A stretch of DNA of 64,000 nt from Bacillota bacterium (lineage in GTDB: Bacteria; Bacillota; UBA4882; UBA8346): NCBI GenBank assembly GCA_023402395.1, contig JAEYGI010000071.1, forward strand, positions 8,786 through 72,785. The letters run 5' to 3'. Positions 18,298-26,805 of this stretch are shown here, piece by piece. How positions within the stretch are numbered: position 1 is the stretch's first letter; the number at the start of each line of letters is the position of its first letter. The notes below the pieces were generated by a model. It searched no databases. It was given only the letters and a program-made list of their open reading frames with translations, and was not told the DNA's origin. Position numbers and translations under genes: made by a program.

Positions 18298-18993
18298 TCA
18301 GAAGAAATACACCACACCCACCCGATACACGGTATTGGTAACAATGAAGGAATCTTCCGGAACCCCTTTCTTGCCAAGCCCCTTAATGCGATCCAAATCG
18401 GCCCGGGTAAACACCACCGACCCATTCAAGCCAAGCTTGGAGCCGAGCCGCAAGGACAGCCCCAGCCCACCGGTAAATCCGTCACCCGTAAACTTCGCGT
18501 CGCCGATCTCGGTTGGTTCGGTTTCTCCCTCGGGCCAGATGAAAGCGCCATCCCGAATAATATACGTAGGGATAAAATAACCGGCTTGAACATACAGACT
18601 GAGAGGGGAACGCGGCGACTTTAAAAAGTAAAATTTAATATCCAAATTAATCTGTTCAAAATCGCAATCAAATAGTTCCCCCTCATCGTTATGCGAAGAC
18701 GACTGAAAGCTCACTTCGCCGGCCCAACGCCCGATGTACTCACCGAAGCTGACGCCGAATCCAGTGCCGCTATCAAGACTGGGAGCCAGATAATAATAGT
18801 CGGAATTTTCCAACTGAAAGGCGGTGTTCTCATCCATATCCCCGCCCACATTGGCCCTGACTCCGTCCACCCGAATGTAAAAACCATTTTCCCCCGGTTC
18901 TTCGGCCATTGCCGGCGCATTGTAGCTCACTATGAGCAAAAAAAGTAAAATAATTGCCGTTTTCCCCAGTCGAGCCATAAATTTCACACCCAT
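18298..18993 (-). CDS. Small predicted outer-membrane beta-barrel protein
   Basis: About 231 residues with a signal peptide (to about residue 31, AMA-EE). Alternating polar and hydrophobic strands follow (GFGVSFGEYIGRWAGEVSF, INLDIKFYFLK, LSLYVQAGYFIP, GLGLSLRLGSKL), and the last strand is VYRVGVVYFF. A terminal aromatic residue, usually Phe, is the classical sorting signal for outer-membrane barrels. The strand count fits a barrel of eight or so strands, similar to OmpW/OmpA-like porins. No specific function is assigned. Start codon is ambiguous (ATG 18993, GTG 18987, ATG 18978). Confidence 0.65.
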   Translation of the reverse strand: MGVKFMARLGKTAIILLFLLIVSYNAPAMAEEPGENGFYIRVDGVRANVGGDMDENTAFQLENSDYYYLAPSLDSGTGFGVSFGEYIGRWAGEVSFQSSSHNDEGELFDCDFEQINLDIKFYFLKSPRSPLSLYVQAGYFIPTYIIRDGAFIWPEGETEPTEIGDAKFTGDGFTGGLGLSLRLGSKLGLNGSVVFTRADLDRIKGLGKKGVPEDSFIVTNTVYRVGVVYFF

Positions 18994-19101
18994 CCACCCT
19001 TCCAAATTTCAATCGATTATCAGCAAAAAATTATCAATAATCAAATTTTAGCATAAACCATTTGATTACAACAGCAATATTTTCCATTAACATATAAATC
19101 A

Positions 19102-19122
19102 CCCGGTGTTTTCCAAACCGGG
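19102..19122. terminator. Hairpin, possible terminator
   Basis: CCCGGT and ACCGGG flank a 9-base loop and are followed on the + strand by a T-rich stretch. It lies at the edge of the 21-bp array, so it may equally be part of the repeat. Confidence 0.25.
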
Positions 19123-19535
19123 CTATTCCTTTATTGTCAAATGATATTCAATAACTGATTGTGGATATTGGGTTGCTCAAATATTCCATGCAGTAAATGA
19201 ATGTGGATATTTAGTTGTTAAATCATTTCATTGAGTAAAAGAATGTGGATATTCAGTAAGTAAATGTGGATATTCTGTGAATAAATGATCAGTGGGAACA
19301 GTTCCCAATCCATATTCAGTTACTGAATGTGGATATTTTATTACTGAATTATTTCATGTGGTAAAAGAATGTGGATATTTAGTAACTAAATGTGGATATT
19401 CTGTGGATAAATGAACTATGGGAGTTACTCCCATAGTTCATTCCGTCGGCGAATGGAGATCATCGGACGTTTAGGATTCATCAGGACGTCCGGTTTTTAC
19501 CGATCCGATTATTCCGGCTTCCGTTTTTATCAGCT
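19116..19535. repeat. 21-bp tandem array 1, with nine phased DnaA-box-like sites
   Basis: From about 19137 to 19451 the sequence divides into consecutive 21-bp units without slippage; flanks are more degenerate. The commonest unit begins AATGTGGATATT and ends in a TA- or AG-rich part. TGTGGATAT occurs at 19160, 19202, 19244, 19265, 19328, 19370 and 19391, TGTGAATAA at 19276 and TGTGGATAA at 19402, all in one orientation. The last two match the DnaA box TTATNCACA in reverse complement; the others differ at one base. Spacings are 42, 42, 21, 11, 52, 42, 21, 11. A six-unit block is duplicated with period 126. Palindromes TGGGAACAGTTCCCA and AACTATGGGAGT/ACTCCCATAGTT occupy equivalent places in the two blocks. 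Confidence 0.8.
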
Positions 19536-19536
19536 A

Positions 19537-19711
19537 TATAGGATGAAGTAAATTTCTTTACTAAATTGGCATTCCTGAAGCCGAATGCAAATGAATCAAA
19601 TCGGAATTTACTTCATCCAATTACAGCTGAAATAAGTTGAATTAAATTCATTTTCAACATGGAAGGCTTACAGGACATGATATATATCAGAAATTTAATT
19701 CAACTTATATA
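19537..19711 (-). repeat. Two-hairpin intergenic repeat element, copy A
   Basis: One module is bounded by GGATGAAGTAAATT (19541) and AATTTACTTCATCC. The second is bounded by AAGTTGAATTAAATT and AATTTAATTCAACTT, ending at TATATA. The modules are joined by a short TACAGCTG linker. The same arrangement, inverted or varied, occurs at 39276, 52109 and 53909. This copy is reversed relative to 52109 and lies 3' of the mannose-6-phosphate isomerase gene. Confidence 0.8.
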
Positions 19712-19774
19712 CTCCAGCTTCAACAGCAAAGCAACTTCTTGCATTATCTCATTCCTTGATTCCCGGTCGTTCCT

Positions 19775-20887
19775 TTATCGCGGCGCGAAACAGCGCACCA
19801 GGCTCAACTCCGCTCCCGGCTCGGCCTCCACTTTAAATTCGCTTAAGCTCGCCGGAAGAAAGATCTGATCGGACTGCCGGATCGCCAGCGCACCGCCGGG
19901 ATAAGAGATGCGACCGGCCCCGGAGAGGACGATCAACACCGAAAAAGCACCCTGGCTTTGGAATTCCATCATTCCAGCCAGGTTCAGGCTGTGCAGCCGG
20001 AATTTGTCGGTATGCTTCACTCCGACCAGTTCCGTTTCGCTGCCGCCCGGCTCACGGCGGATCACCGACGGCGGAATCCGCCACCGCGCCAGCGTCTCCT
20101 CCAAAGAATACGAATCGTAGTGGAAACAGTCGAGCACCTTGTCAAACCCGGCGCCCTGATGGCACATAAAGTCGGAAATGACCTTCCCTTCCGGAGTGGT
20201 CCGCTCCACCCGGATGGTGTAATCGGTCGGCTCCTGGATTTCCACCAGGAAACAGCCCGGCCCGATGGCATGCGGCAGGCCGCCCTCGATCAACAAGGTT
20301 TCGCCCGGAACCACCGGAACCCGGTGCAAGCTGTCCACCATGCCCGCGATATCCTGGCGCTCGAAAAGGTCCCGCCATTTGTCCCGGGTCATGCCCGGCT
20401 TGAATCCGAACAGCAGATACGGCTCCTCCCCGTCAATCTTCCTGCCTCCCAGGACGTACCAGGCCTCGGTCTTGCCGAACCTGGAATTGAAAACGCGCGC
20501 CGCGAATTCGCGGTCCGGATGCACCTGAATCGACAGGCGGCAGCGGGAGTCCAAGACCTTGACCAATACCGCCGGATTGGCGCCGTACTTTTGGACGTGT
20601 CCGGCGCCGAGAAACGCTTCGGGCTCGGTTTCGATCAATTCTTTCAAGGTCAATGTCACGCCCTGGCTAAAGGTTACCTGGCTGAGGCCCTCGTTGACAA
20701 GGTGCTCCCGCCCGCTGTTCCTGGCCCGAATCAGCGAAGCCACCCATTCCTCGGGAAACTCGCTGTCCTGCGGGTTGGCAAGGCCTTGCCAGGTTTCAAT
20801 GGTCTTGCCCCCCGAATAGGTGCGCCAAACCCGGTTGCTTTCCAGCCGGATCGGCTCCTGGCTCAATTTCGAATACGATACGGTCAT
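19775..20887 (-). CDS. Class I (type I) mannose-6-phosphate isomerase-like protein
   Basis: About 370 residues with the cupin fold of phosphomannose isomerases. The zinc-site region is VHPDREFAARVFNSRFGKTE, followed by PHAIGPGCFLVEIQEPTDYT, a typical class I motif, and a second cupin at the C-terminus. The enzyme interconverts mannose-6-phosphate and fructose-6-phosphate. ATG 20887 has GGAGGG upstream. It lies about 150 bp downstream of the sugar ABC importer genes on the same strand, suggesting the imported sugar is mannose-related. A related sugar-phosphate isomerase activity is also possible. Confidence 0.8.
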   Translation of the reverse strand: MTVSYSKLSQEPIRLESNRVWRTYSGGKTIETWQGLANPQDSEFPEEWVASLIRARNSGREHLVNEGLSQVTFSQGVTLTLKELIETEPEAFLGAGHVQKYGANPAVLVKVLDSRCRLSIQVHPDREFAARVFNSRFGKTEAWYVLGGRKIDGEEPYLLFGFKPGMTRDKWRDLFERQDIAGMVDSLHRVPVVPGETLLIEGGLPHAIGPGCFLVEIQEPTDYTIRVERTTPEGKVISDFMCHQGAGFDKVLDCFHYDSYSLEETLARWRIPPSVIRREPGGSETELVGVKHTDKFRLHSLNLAGMMEFQSQGAFSVLIVLSGAGRISYPGGALAIRQSDQIFLPASLSEFKVEAEPGAELSLVRCFAPR

Positions 20888-21039
20888 TTTCCACCCTCCG
20901 TGAATCAAATGTAAAAACCGGATTTCCTGACCCTACGTCCTATATATTTAGGGAACATTCTTCCCGATTCCTGCCGGATCCAATCGAAAAAAGGGCGATG
21001 TCCGCGGACACCGCCCAGTTGTTTTCCCAAAGGGAACAT

Positions 21040-22344
21040 CTACTTCTCCTTGACCGCCTCAAGTTCTTTCACGATTTTCGGCGTCATGCCCGCGACAGCG
21101 GTTTTGGCGTCCACTTTCCCGTTCCAAAGTTGCTCCAACTCCTGGGTCATGATCGAGTTGAGTTTATCATAGAGCGGGTGAATCGGATCATACATTGAGA
21201 AGAGCCGGTCTTTCCGGCCGGCCAGGAAATACCGTTTGTTGACCCCGCGTTTGTTGCTGAGGAATTCATCGGACTCGGCCAATTCCTTGAGAGCCGGGGT
21301 CATCTGCTGAAGCTCCATCATCTTCCGGGCGCCGACCGCTCCCGGAGCGGCCAGGAACTTGACGAACTCCCAAGCTTCCTTCGGATATTTGCAGTTTTTG
21401 GTGATGGCGAAACAACTGCCGTCGGCCCGGTTGGCGAAGTATTTGTCCTTCGGCAGCGGCGCGATACCCCATGGGAATTTGCAGCCGGTATCGTACTGCA
21501 CCCAGCGCCACATTCCGATCACGCTCATGGCGGCGTTCCCGGAAAGGAACATATCCTTGAGATCCCGGGAATCGCTCGGGCTCAGGCAGACTTTATGGAC
21601 ATTCCGCCAGTCGGCCATCACTTGCAGGGCTTGGATGGATTTGGCGTCATTGAGCCGCAATTTGGTCGGGACTCTGGGGTCGTTGAAAATATTATGCCCG
21701 GAGTAAGCCCAGACCACCACCGGCCAATAACTGTAGAACTGGTGGAAGGCGTATTGATCGATCCGGCCGTCGCCGTTGGTGTCCTTGACCAGCTTTTTGG
21801 AGGTGGCCAGGAAATCATCCCAAGTCCATCCCTCTTTCGGATAGGGGACGCCGGCGGCGTCGAACATGTCTTTATTGTAGAAGACCACCAGAGCGGCCGA
21901 GTCTAACGGCAGGCCGAACACTTTGTTACCGATTTTGTAAAGATCCATGACTTGTTCATTATATGCGTCGAGGCTGATCTTGTCTTTCTTGATAAACGGC
22001 GTGAGATCGAGCAATTGCCCCTTGGCGGCCAGGGCGTATCCGTTATGGGTGGCCGGATAAACCACATCCGGCGCCATTCCTCCGGCAGCCATGGTCTGCA
22101 GCTTAGTCCAGTATTCGTTGCCGGAGCCGATGTTCTCGATGACGATGTCGATGTTGGGATGAAGCTTTTCGTATTCTTCCTTGACCGGCTCCGCCACTTT
22201 GCGCAAGCGCTCCTGATCCCAGCGGAGATACCAGCGGAGCGTGATCTTGCCGGCCGCGGTCGCCTGCGGCGGGATCATCTGGAAGACCATTATCCCGAGC
22301 AAAACCACGACCAGAATCAAACTTAGTTTTCGGTTGACTTTCAT
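21040..22344 (-). CDS. Sugar ABC transporter substrate-binding protein (family 1)
   Basis: A 434-residue exported protein with signal peptide (LSLILVVVLLGIMVF), lacking an obvious lipobox Cys. The mature part is of the extracellular solute-binding family 1 type, with the signature GLPLDSAALVVFYNKDMFDAAG. It should capture a mono- or oligosaccharide for the two permeases encoded upstream (22434-24232). With the downstream isomerase gene the likely ligand is a mannose- or glycoside-type sugar, but specificity cannot be read from sequence. The segment 22345-22433 shows no gene. Confidence 0.88.
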   Translation of the reverse strand: MKVNRKLSLILVVVLLGIMVFQMIPPQATAAGKITLRWYLRWDQERLRKVAEPVKEEYEKLHPNIDIVIENIGSGNEYWTKLQTMAAGGMAPDVVYPATHNGYALAAKGQLLDLTPFIKKDKISLDAYNEQVMDLYKIGNKVFGLPLDSAALVVFYNKDMFDAAGVPYPKEGWTWDDFLATSKKLVKDTNGDGRIDQYAFHQFYSYWPVVVWAYSGHNIFNDPRVPTKLRLNDAKSIQALQVMADWRNVHKVCLSPSDSRDLKDMFLSGNAAMSVIGMWRWVQYDTGCKFPWGIAPLPKDKYFANRADGSCFAITKNCKYPKEAWEFVKFLAAPGAVGARKMMELQQMTPALKELAESDEFLSNKRGVNKRYFLAGRKDRLFSMYDPIHPLYDKLNSIMTQELEQLWNGKVDAKTAVAGMTPKIVKELEAVKEK

Positions 22345-22433
22345 TCTGTCTTTACCTCCCTTTTATTGTATGGAATTTTTTGATTAACGGCTGGCCGCCG
22401 GCTGGAGAGCTTCCGGCCCGCGTTCCAACCGGT

Positions 22434-23330
22434 TCATCCTTTGACTCCCGTGAACACGATTCCTTGGATGAAGTACTTCTGCGCAAAGAAGAACAGAATG
22501 AGCGGCGGGATCATGGTCATGAAAGCCGCGGCCATCCAGAGATTCCACTCCACGAAGCCTTCGGTCTGGAAGGTGGCCAACGCCAGCGACAGCGTATATT
22601 TGGCCGGATTGTTCAGATAAATCAGCGGTCCCATGAATTCCTTCCAGTTATTCATAAAGGTAAAGATGGCCACAATGGCTAGGGCCGGCTTGGAAAGTGG
22701 CAGCATGATCCGGGTAAAAGTCCCAAAATAGCCGCAACCGTCGATCTCGGCGGCGTCGTCCAGTTCCAATGGGATGGTCATGAAAAATTGCCGCAACAGG
22801 AAGATATTCATGGCGCCGCCGAAGAACGAGGGCACAATCAACGGTTTGAACGTATCGAGCCATTGCAGTTCCTTAAAGAGAACGAAGCGCGGAATGATCA
22901 AGACGTGACTCGGGATCAGCATGGTGCTGACACAGATAAAAAAGAGCGCATCCCGGCCCGGAAACCGCAGCCGCGCGAATCCGTAGGCCACCAGGCTGCA
23001 GGAGATCAACTGGCCGAGGATCTCCAGGCCGCAGATGACCATGGTATTATTGAACGTCCGCCAGAAGTTCATTACGTCAATTACTTTGGCGAAATTCTCC
23101 CACATCGGCGGGTTGGGAATCCAGATCGGGGGAACCGCGAGCGCTTGGGGAACGGTTTTCAAGGCGGTGCTTAGCGTCCAGAAGAACGGCACCAGAACGA
23201 CGGCTCCGAACAAGCACAGTACGGTATAAATGCAAAATTTGCTGACAAAATTGGTAAAAGTGATGGTACGGTACCAAACCGGCCGCCCCGGCTGCCCGGC
23301 TCCGGGTTGAATTGTGATTTCAGTCTTCAT
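22434..23330 (-). CDS. Sugar ABC transporter permease, MalG type
   Basis: A 298-residue inner-membrane protein with about six helices. The EAA loop reads EIDGCGYFGTFTRIMLPLSKPAL, the hallmark of carbohydrate (CUT1) permeases of the MalG/LacG/UgpE group. It begins 8 bp after the other permease gene. It works with the permease at 23339-24232 and the binding protein at 21040-22344. No ATPase gene is present, so a shared MsmX/MsmK-type ATPase encoded elsewhere is expected. Confidence 0.9.
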   Translation of the reverse strand: MKTEITIQPGAGQPGRPVWYRTITFTNFVSKFCIYTVLCLFGAVVLVPFFWTLSTALKTVPQALAVPPIWIPNPPMWENFAKVIDVMNFWRTFNNTMVICGLEILGQLISCSLVAYGFARLRFPGRDALFFICVSTMLIPSHVLIIPRFVLFKELQWLDTFKPLIVPSFFGGAMNIFLLRQFFMTIPLELDDAAEIDGCGYFGTFTRIMLPLSKPALAIVAIFTFMNNWKEFMGPLIYLNNPAKYTLSLALATFQTEGFVEWNLWMAAAFMTMIPPLILFFFAQKYFIQGIVFTGVKG

Positions 23331-23338
23331 CGTTCCAC

Positions 23339-24232
23339 CTACTTTCCTTTCAGGGTGCCTTCATAATGGACCCAGGTTTTCGATGAGCGAAAGATTAATA
23401 CGGTAAAGAACATCAGAATGACAAAGAAGATCCAGGCCAGCGCCGAGGCATATCCCATCTGGAAATAGCGGAAGGCGTTGTTAAACAGGTACAGGATGTA
23501 AAAAAGCGAAGCGTTCATCGGCCCGCCGCCGGTCATCACGTACCCTTGGGTGAAGGTTTCAAACGAATTGATCAGGGTAATAATTAAATTATAAAAGATC
23601 ACCGGAGAAATCATCGGGATCGTGATGTGGATGAACCGCTGCCAGAAGTTCGCGCCGTCGATCACGGCCGATTCGTAAAGCTCGGTGGGGATTCCTTGCA
23701 GGCCGGCCAAGTAGACCAGCATGTTTTGACCGATGGCCCACAGGCTCATCAAGATTAACGCCGGCAATACCCAAAACTCGCTTTGGAGCCAATTGGGACC
23801 CTGAATCCCAAAAAAGATCTTGAGCATCCAGTTCATGATCCCGTAATCGCCGTTTAAAATCCAGATCCATAACAGCGAGACGGCGACGCCGGGCAGAACC
23901 GTCGGCACGTAAAACATAGTCCGGAAGAAACCGAGGGCCCGGATCTTCTGGTTGAGCAGGGCCGCAAGCGTCAAGCCCAAGGCCAGCACCAGCGGAATCC
24001 GCGCAAAGGAGTAGATGGCCGTCACCTTTAGCGACTGCCAGAAAAGCTCGTCATTCCACAATTTAACGTAATTATCATATCCCACGAACTTGGGCGTGGT
24101 TAAAAGATCCCATTCCCAGGTGCTGAAGATCATCGAGGCAATCAGCGGCCCCAGCGTAAAAATGAGAAATCCGATCAGCCACGGCGCTACAAACAAATAC
24201 CCGGCGATTGACTCTCTGGTCTCGGATTTCAT
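23339..24232 (-). CDS. Sugar ABC transporter permease, MalF type
   Basis: About 297 residues, six predicted helices, and the EAA loop ESAVIDGANFWQRFIHITIPM characteristic of CUT1 permeases of the MalF/LacF/UgpA group. ATG 24232 is chosen because GGAAGGAGG lies 10 bp upstream; an ATG at 24241 would be on top of it. First gene of the sugar importer operon. Its promoter region is shared with the divergent two-component system and contains TGAC-N-TCA-type repeats. Confidence 0.9.
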   Translation of the reverse strand: MKSETRESIAGYLFVAPWLIGFLIFTLGPLIASMIFSTWEWDLLTTPKFVGYDNYVKLWNDELFWQSLKVTAIYSFARIPLVLALGLTLAALLNQKIRALGFFRTMFYVPTVLPGVAVSLLWIWILNGDYGIMNWMLKIFFGIQGPNWLQSEFWVLPALILMSLWAIGQNMLVYLAGLQGIPTELYESAVIDGANFWQRFIHITIPMISPVIFYNLIITLINSFETFTQGYVMTGGGPMNASLFYILYLFNNAFRYFQMGYASALAWIFFVILMFFTVLIFRSSKTWVHYEGTLKGK

Positions 24233-24384
24233 TTGCCCCATTCCTCCTTCCAAAATGATGTTGCTTTTGTTTGCGTATGCGGGTCAGTCTGGCGCGACAA
24301 TCACTCCTTCCAAGAGGTAGGAGCCGAAAACAGCTTTATCGTGCTGCTCAAACTACCGATTAAGTATATGTTAACAGATAGTTA

Positions 24385-24520
24385 CCAAGATGTAATGACC
24401 GTCAGTCACAAAATCAGTCACTTTTTAAAATGACCACAGGATAAATGACAATCATTCCTGCCCCCTTTTCCCCGTGGGCCATGGTATAATGGCCTTAGTG
24501 ACGAAAGTCATTTTCGCATG
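24385..24520. promoter_or_regulatory. Divergent regulatory region with repeated TGAC/GTCA half-sites
   Basis: Between the sugar importer and the two-component genes lie ATGACCGTCA (about 24395), two GTCAC-type direct repeats just after it (TCAGTCAC and ATCAGTCAC), ATGACAATCA (about 24445) and GTGACGAAAGTCA (about 24498). A TATAAT at 24485-24490 could be the -10 element of the + strand genes. Such short inverted repeats are typical targets of NarL/LuxR-family regulators; binding by the neighbouring regulator is inference. Confidence 0.4.
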
Positions 24521-24534
24521 AAAAAGTGGTTATC

Positions 24535-24659
24535 AGTTCCTACGTTCTTAGTTCCTGGTCGTTAGTTTTGATTATCAGTGTCCTGAATGTCAGTTGCGGG
24601 CAGGAACCGGGAATCAAGAACCAGGAACCAGGAACCAGGAACTAAGAACTATAGGAACT
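24535..24659. repeat. Long inverted repeat with internal GAACCAG direct repeats
   Basis: The left arm (24535-24559) starts AGTTCCTACGTTCTTAG. The right arm (24634-24659) is its complement with one small mismatch, ending CTATAGGAACT. Inside the right half the 7-mer GAACCAG recurs in tandem. The repeat ends 13 bp before the histidine kinase start, so a transcript would carry a large hairpin just ahead of the ribosome site. Confidence 0.7.
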
Positions 24660-24672
24660 AGAAGAGGGCGTC

Positions 24673-25881
24673 ATGGCCAACAACTCAGTTCATCATCGGC
24701 AATATTTGTGGATTTATCTGCTGTTAAGAAATTCCTTTGTCGCGATCATCATTTGGCTGGCCTATAATAGTAACAACCCCTCCTACGGCCTGGCGTATCA
24801 AGGGTTTACGCCCTACTGGCTAAACAGCAACGGTTGGGAATGGCTGGCGATGATCTTCTGGCTGATCAATTCCCACCTGCGATTATTGGGCATATTCGAT
24901 AGCGAACGAAGTCAGATCCTCAGTTCGTTCGCGGATTTTTTGCTGTTTCTTGTAGTGACGCTGGAATTTCTGTTCCTTAATAATTTGAAATTTATCCTGT
25001 TAGTCCCGCTGGTGGACAGCATCTTCATTCTGCGGTTCAAATGGCAGATTATTTATTCCGTCATCATTTATGGCTTTTACTTATGGGGAGCCTACCTGAC
25101 CCGGTTGAACCTGACCGATTTCTGGATGGTGGGGATCAGCTTTTTCCCGCTGTTCCTGCTGACCATCATCGCCCGGATCAGTTTTGATCAGAATACTAAG
25201 ATCGAGTCGCTGTTTCAAGAGTTAAAAAACTCTTATCAAGCCCTGGCCCAGCAGGCCAATCTCGCCCAACAGCTCGGACAGCAGGTCGAACGGGCCCGGA
25301 TCGCCGGGGAACTCCACGACGAGATCGGGCACACCTTAGTTCTGCTCATCGCCAGGCTGGATATCCTCCAGGAATCGTTTCAATCAAACCAGGCGCCGGA
25401 ACTGCACAACGAGATTGCCGCCTGCGCCGCCGATGCCCGCCAGATCCTGCGCCAAACCAAAAAAGTCGTCGAAGAACTGGCAGCTTCCGTACACGGCTCG
25501 GATCTCTTCATCGATCTGGAGAATCTGGTCAAGAAAACGATCAATTCCTCTAAGATCAATATCCGCTTGAAACTCCCCTCGCCCACCCCGACTCTCAGCC
25601 CGCAATTGAGCGGCGTGATCTACCGGATCGTCCGGGAAGGCTTGACTAACGCCATCCGTCACGGCCATCCGTCCGAGATCCGCGTCTTTATTTCCTGCCC
25701 GGCCAAGGACCGGGTCCGGGTAATGGTCACGGATAACGGCTCCGGATGCAAAGGCAAAGTGAGCGAGGGCAACGGCCTCAAAGGCCTGCGCGAATGCATC
25801 GCGCCGTTCCAGGGAACAATCACCCTGGCGCCGTTGCCGGACAAAGGATGCAGCTTGGAAGCGCAATTTCCGTTATTATAA
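24673..25881 (+). CDS. NarL-type sensor histidine kinase (HisKA_3)
   Basis: A 402-residue membrane sensor. Residues about 12-175 form five or six transmembrane helices with little periplasmic loop. A coiled coil follows, then the HisKA_3 dimerisation box with phospho-acceptor His in RIAGELHDEIGH (about residue 214). The HATPase domain has the N box GLTNAIRHG, DNGSGCKG and GNGLKGLREC. Kinases of this LiaS/DesK/NarX class often sense membrane or envelope state. It pairs with the response regulator 147 bp downstream. The ATG follows GAGGG. Confidence 0.88.
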   Translation: MANNSVHHRQYLWIYLLLRNSFVAIIIWLAYNSNNPSYGLAYQGFTPYWLNSNGWEWLAMIFWLINSHLRLLGIFDSERSQILSSFADFLLFLVVTLEFLFLNNLKFILLVPLVDSIFILRFKWQIIYSVIIYGFYLWGAYLTRLNLTDFWMVGISFFPLFLLTIIARISFDQNTKIESLFQELKNSYQALAQQANLAQQLGQQVERARIAGELHDEIGHTLVLLIARLDILQESFQSNQAPELHNEIAACAADARQILRQTKKVVEELAASVHGSDLFIDLENLVKKTINSSKINIRLKLPSPTPTLSPQLSGVIYRIVREGLTNAIRHGHPSEIRVFISCPAKDRVRVMVTDNGSGCKGKVSEGNGLKGLRECIAPFQGTITLAPLPDKGCSLEAQFPLL

Positions 25882-26028
25882 AAGCGTTGTGATAAAACTC
25901 CGGCCCAAAGACCGCGGGTTGTACACAAAAGCTCAGAGAAGCAAGGGATACAGTCGATTTTATGCAGCGCTGGCGTGTTCACGTTGAATTGACTTTATCT
26001 CACGGCTTCGATAAGGAGAGTGTCTGCC

Positions 26029-26688
26029 ATGGAACCGATTAAGGTCGTCATCGCTGATGACCAAGCGCTGTTACGCGAGGCGTTGACCGTGATTCTGGAG
26101 AAAAGTTCCGATTTCAAAGTAGTGGGGACCGCCGCCGACGGTCTGGAAGTTCTGGAAATCTGTGAAAAAACCAAACCGGACCTGGTATTGATGGATATCC
26201 GGATGCCGCAATACGACGGGATTTATGCTACCCAGCAACTGAAGCTCCGCTATCCCGGGATCAAGGTGCTGATCCTTTCGACCTTCGATGATGACGCCAG
26301 TGTTTACGGGGCCATCAAACACGGCGCCTCCGGGTATCTGCTGAAAGATATCGAGCCGCAGAAACTGCGGGAAGAGATCAAACGGGTGATGGCCGGCGGG
26401 GCCGTATTGCATCAGGATGTGGTGGCCACCGTAGTCCAGCAGCTGGCCAAACACGCCCGGAGCGAGGATGAACATGCCGATCTGACCGGCCGGGAACGAA
26501 CCATTATCAATATGGTAGTGAAGGGAAAGAACAACCGGGAGATCGCCGATGAACTTCATCTCAGCGAAGGCACGGTCAAAAACATGCTCAGCACCATCTA
26601 TGCCCGGCTGAATGTCGCCGACCGGACCCAACTGGTGGTCTACGCGATCCAAAATCACTTGGTTAAAATGGATGCCGCCCAGCAATAA
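26029..26688 (+). CDS. NarL/LuxR-family response regulator
   Basis: About 219 residues. The receiver domain has the acidic pair DD, phospho-acceptor Asp in LVLMDIRMP (about 55) and Lys in GYLLKDIEP. The C-terminal LuxR-type helix-turn-helix reads LTGRERTIINMVVKGKNNRE then IADELHLSEGTVKNMLS. ATG 26029 lies 9 bp after AAGGAGA; a GTG at 26020 overlaps that site and is less likely. It should be phosphorylated by the kinase upstream and bind short inverted repeats, perhaps those at 24385-24520. Confidence 0.92.
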   Translation: MEPIKVVIADDQALLREALTVILEKSSDFKVVGTAADGLEVLEICEKTKPDLVLMDIRMPQYDGIYATQQLKLRYPGIKVLILSTFDDDASVYGAIKHGASGYLLKDIEPQKLREEIKRVMAGGAVLHQDVVATVVQQLAKHARSEDEHADLTGRERTIINMVVKGKNNREIADELHLSEGTVKNMLSTIYARLNVADRTQLVVYAIQNHLVKMDAAQQ

Positions 26689-26701
26689 AAGGCGGATCAA
26701 A

Positions 26702-26739
26702 AAAACAAACAGGAGCGGAACTGCTCCTGTTTGTTTTTA
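26702..26739 (+). terminator. Terminator of the two-component operon
   Basis: AACAAACAGGAGC pairs with GCTCCTGTTTGTT around a six-base loop, followed by TTTT. It starts 14 bp after the response regulator stop. Confidence 0.9.
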
Positions 26740-26805
26740 TTCTTCAATCATCTTCATGATTTGATCTTACCCCGCGCCTTGGCAATCACCAATTAATGTC
26801 AGTTT

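Noticed and set aside
19116..19451. CRISPR array
   Set aside because: Units are contiguous 21-mers with graded divergence and no constant repeat/variable spacer pattern, and no cas genes are near.
19116..19451. Chromosomal replication origin
   Set aside because: DnaA-like boxes are clustered, but dnaA, dnaN, rpmH or other origin neighbours are absent and no clear unwinding element is visible. I keep it as a DnaA-binding candidate only.
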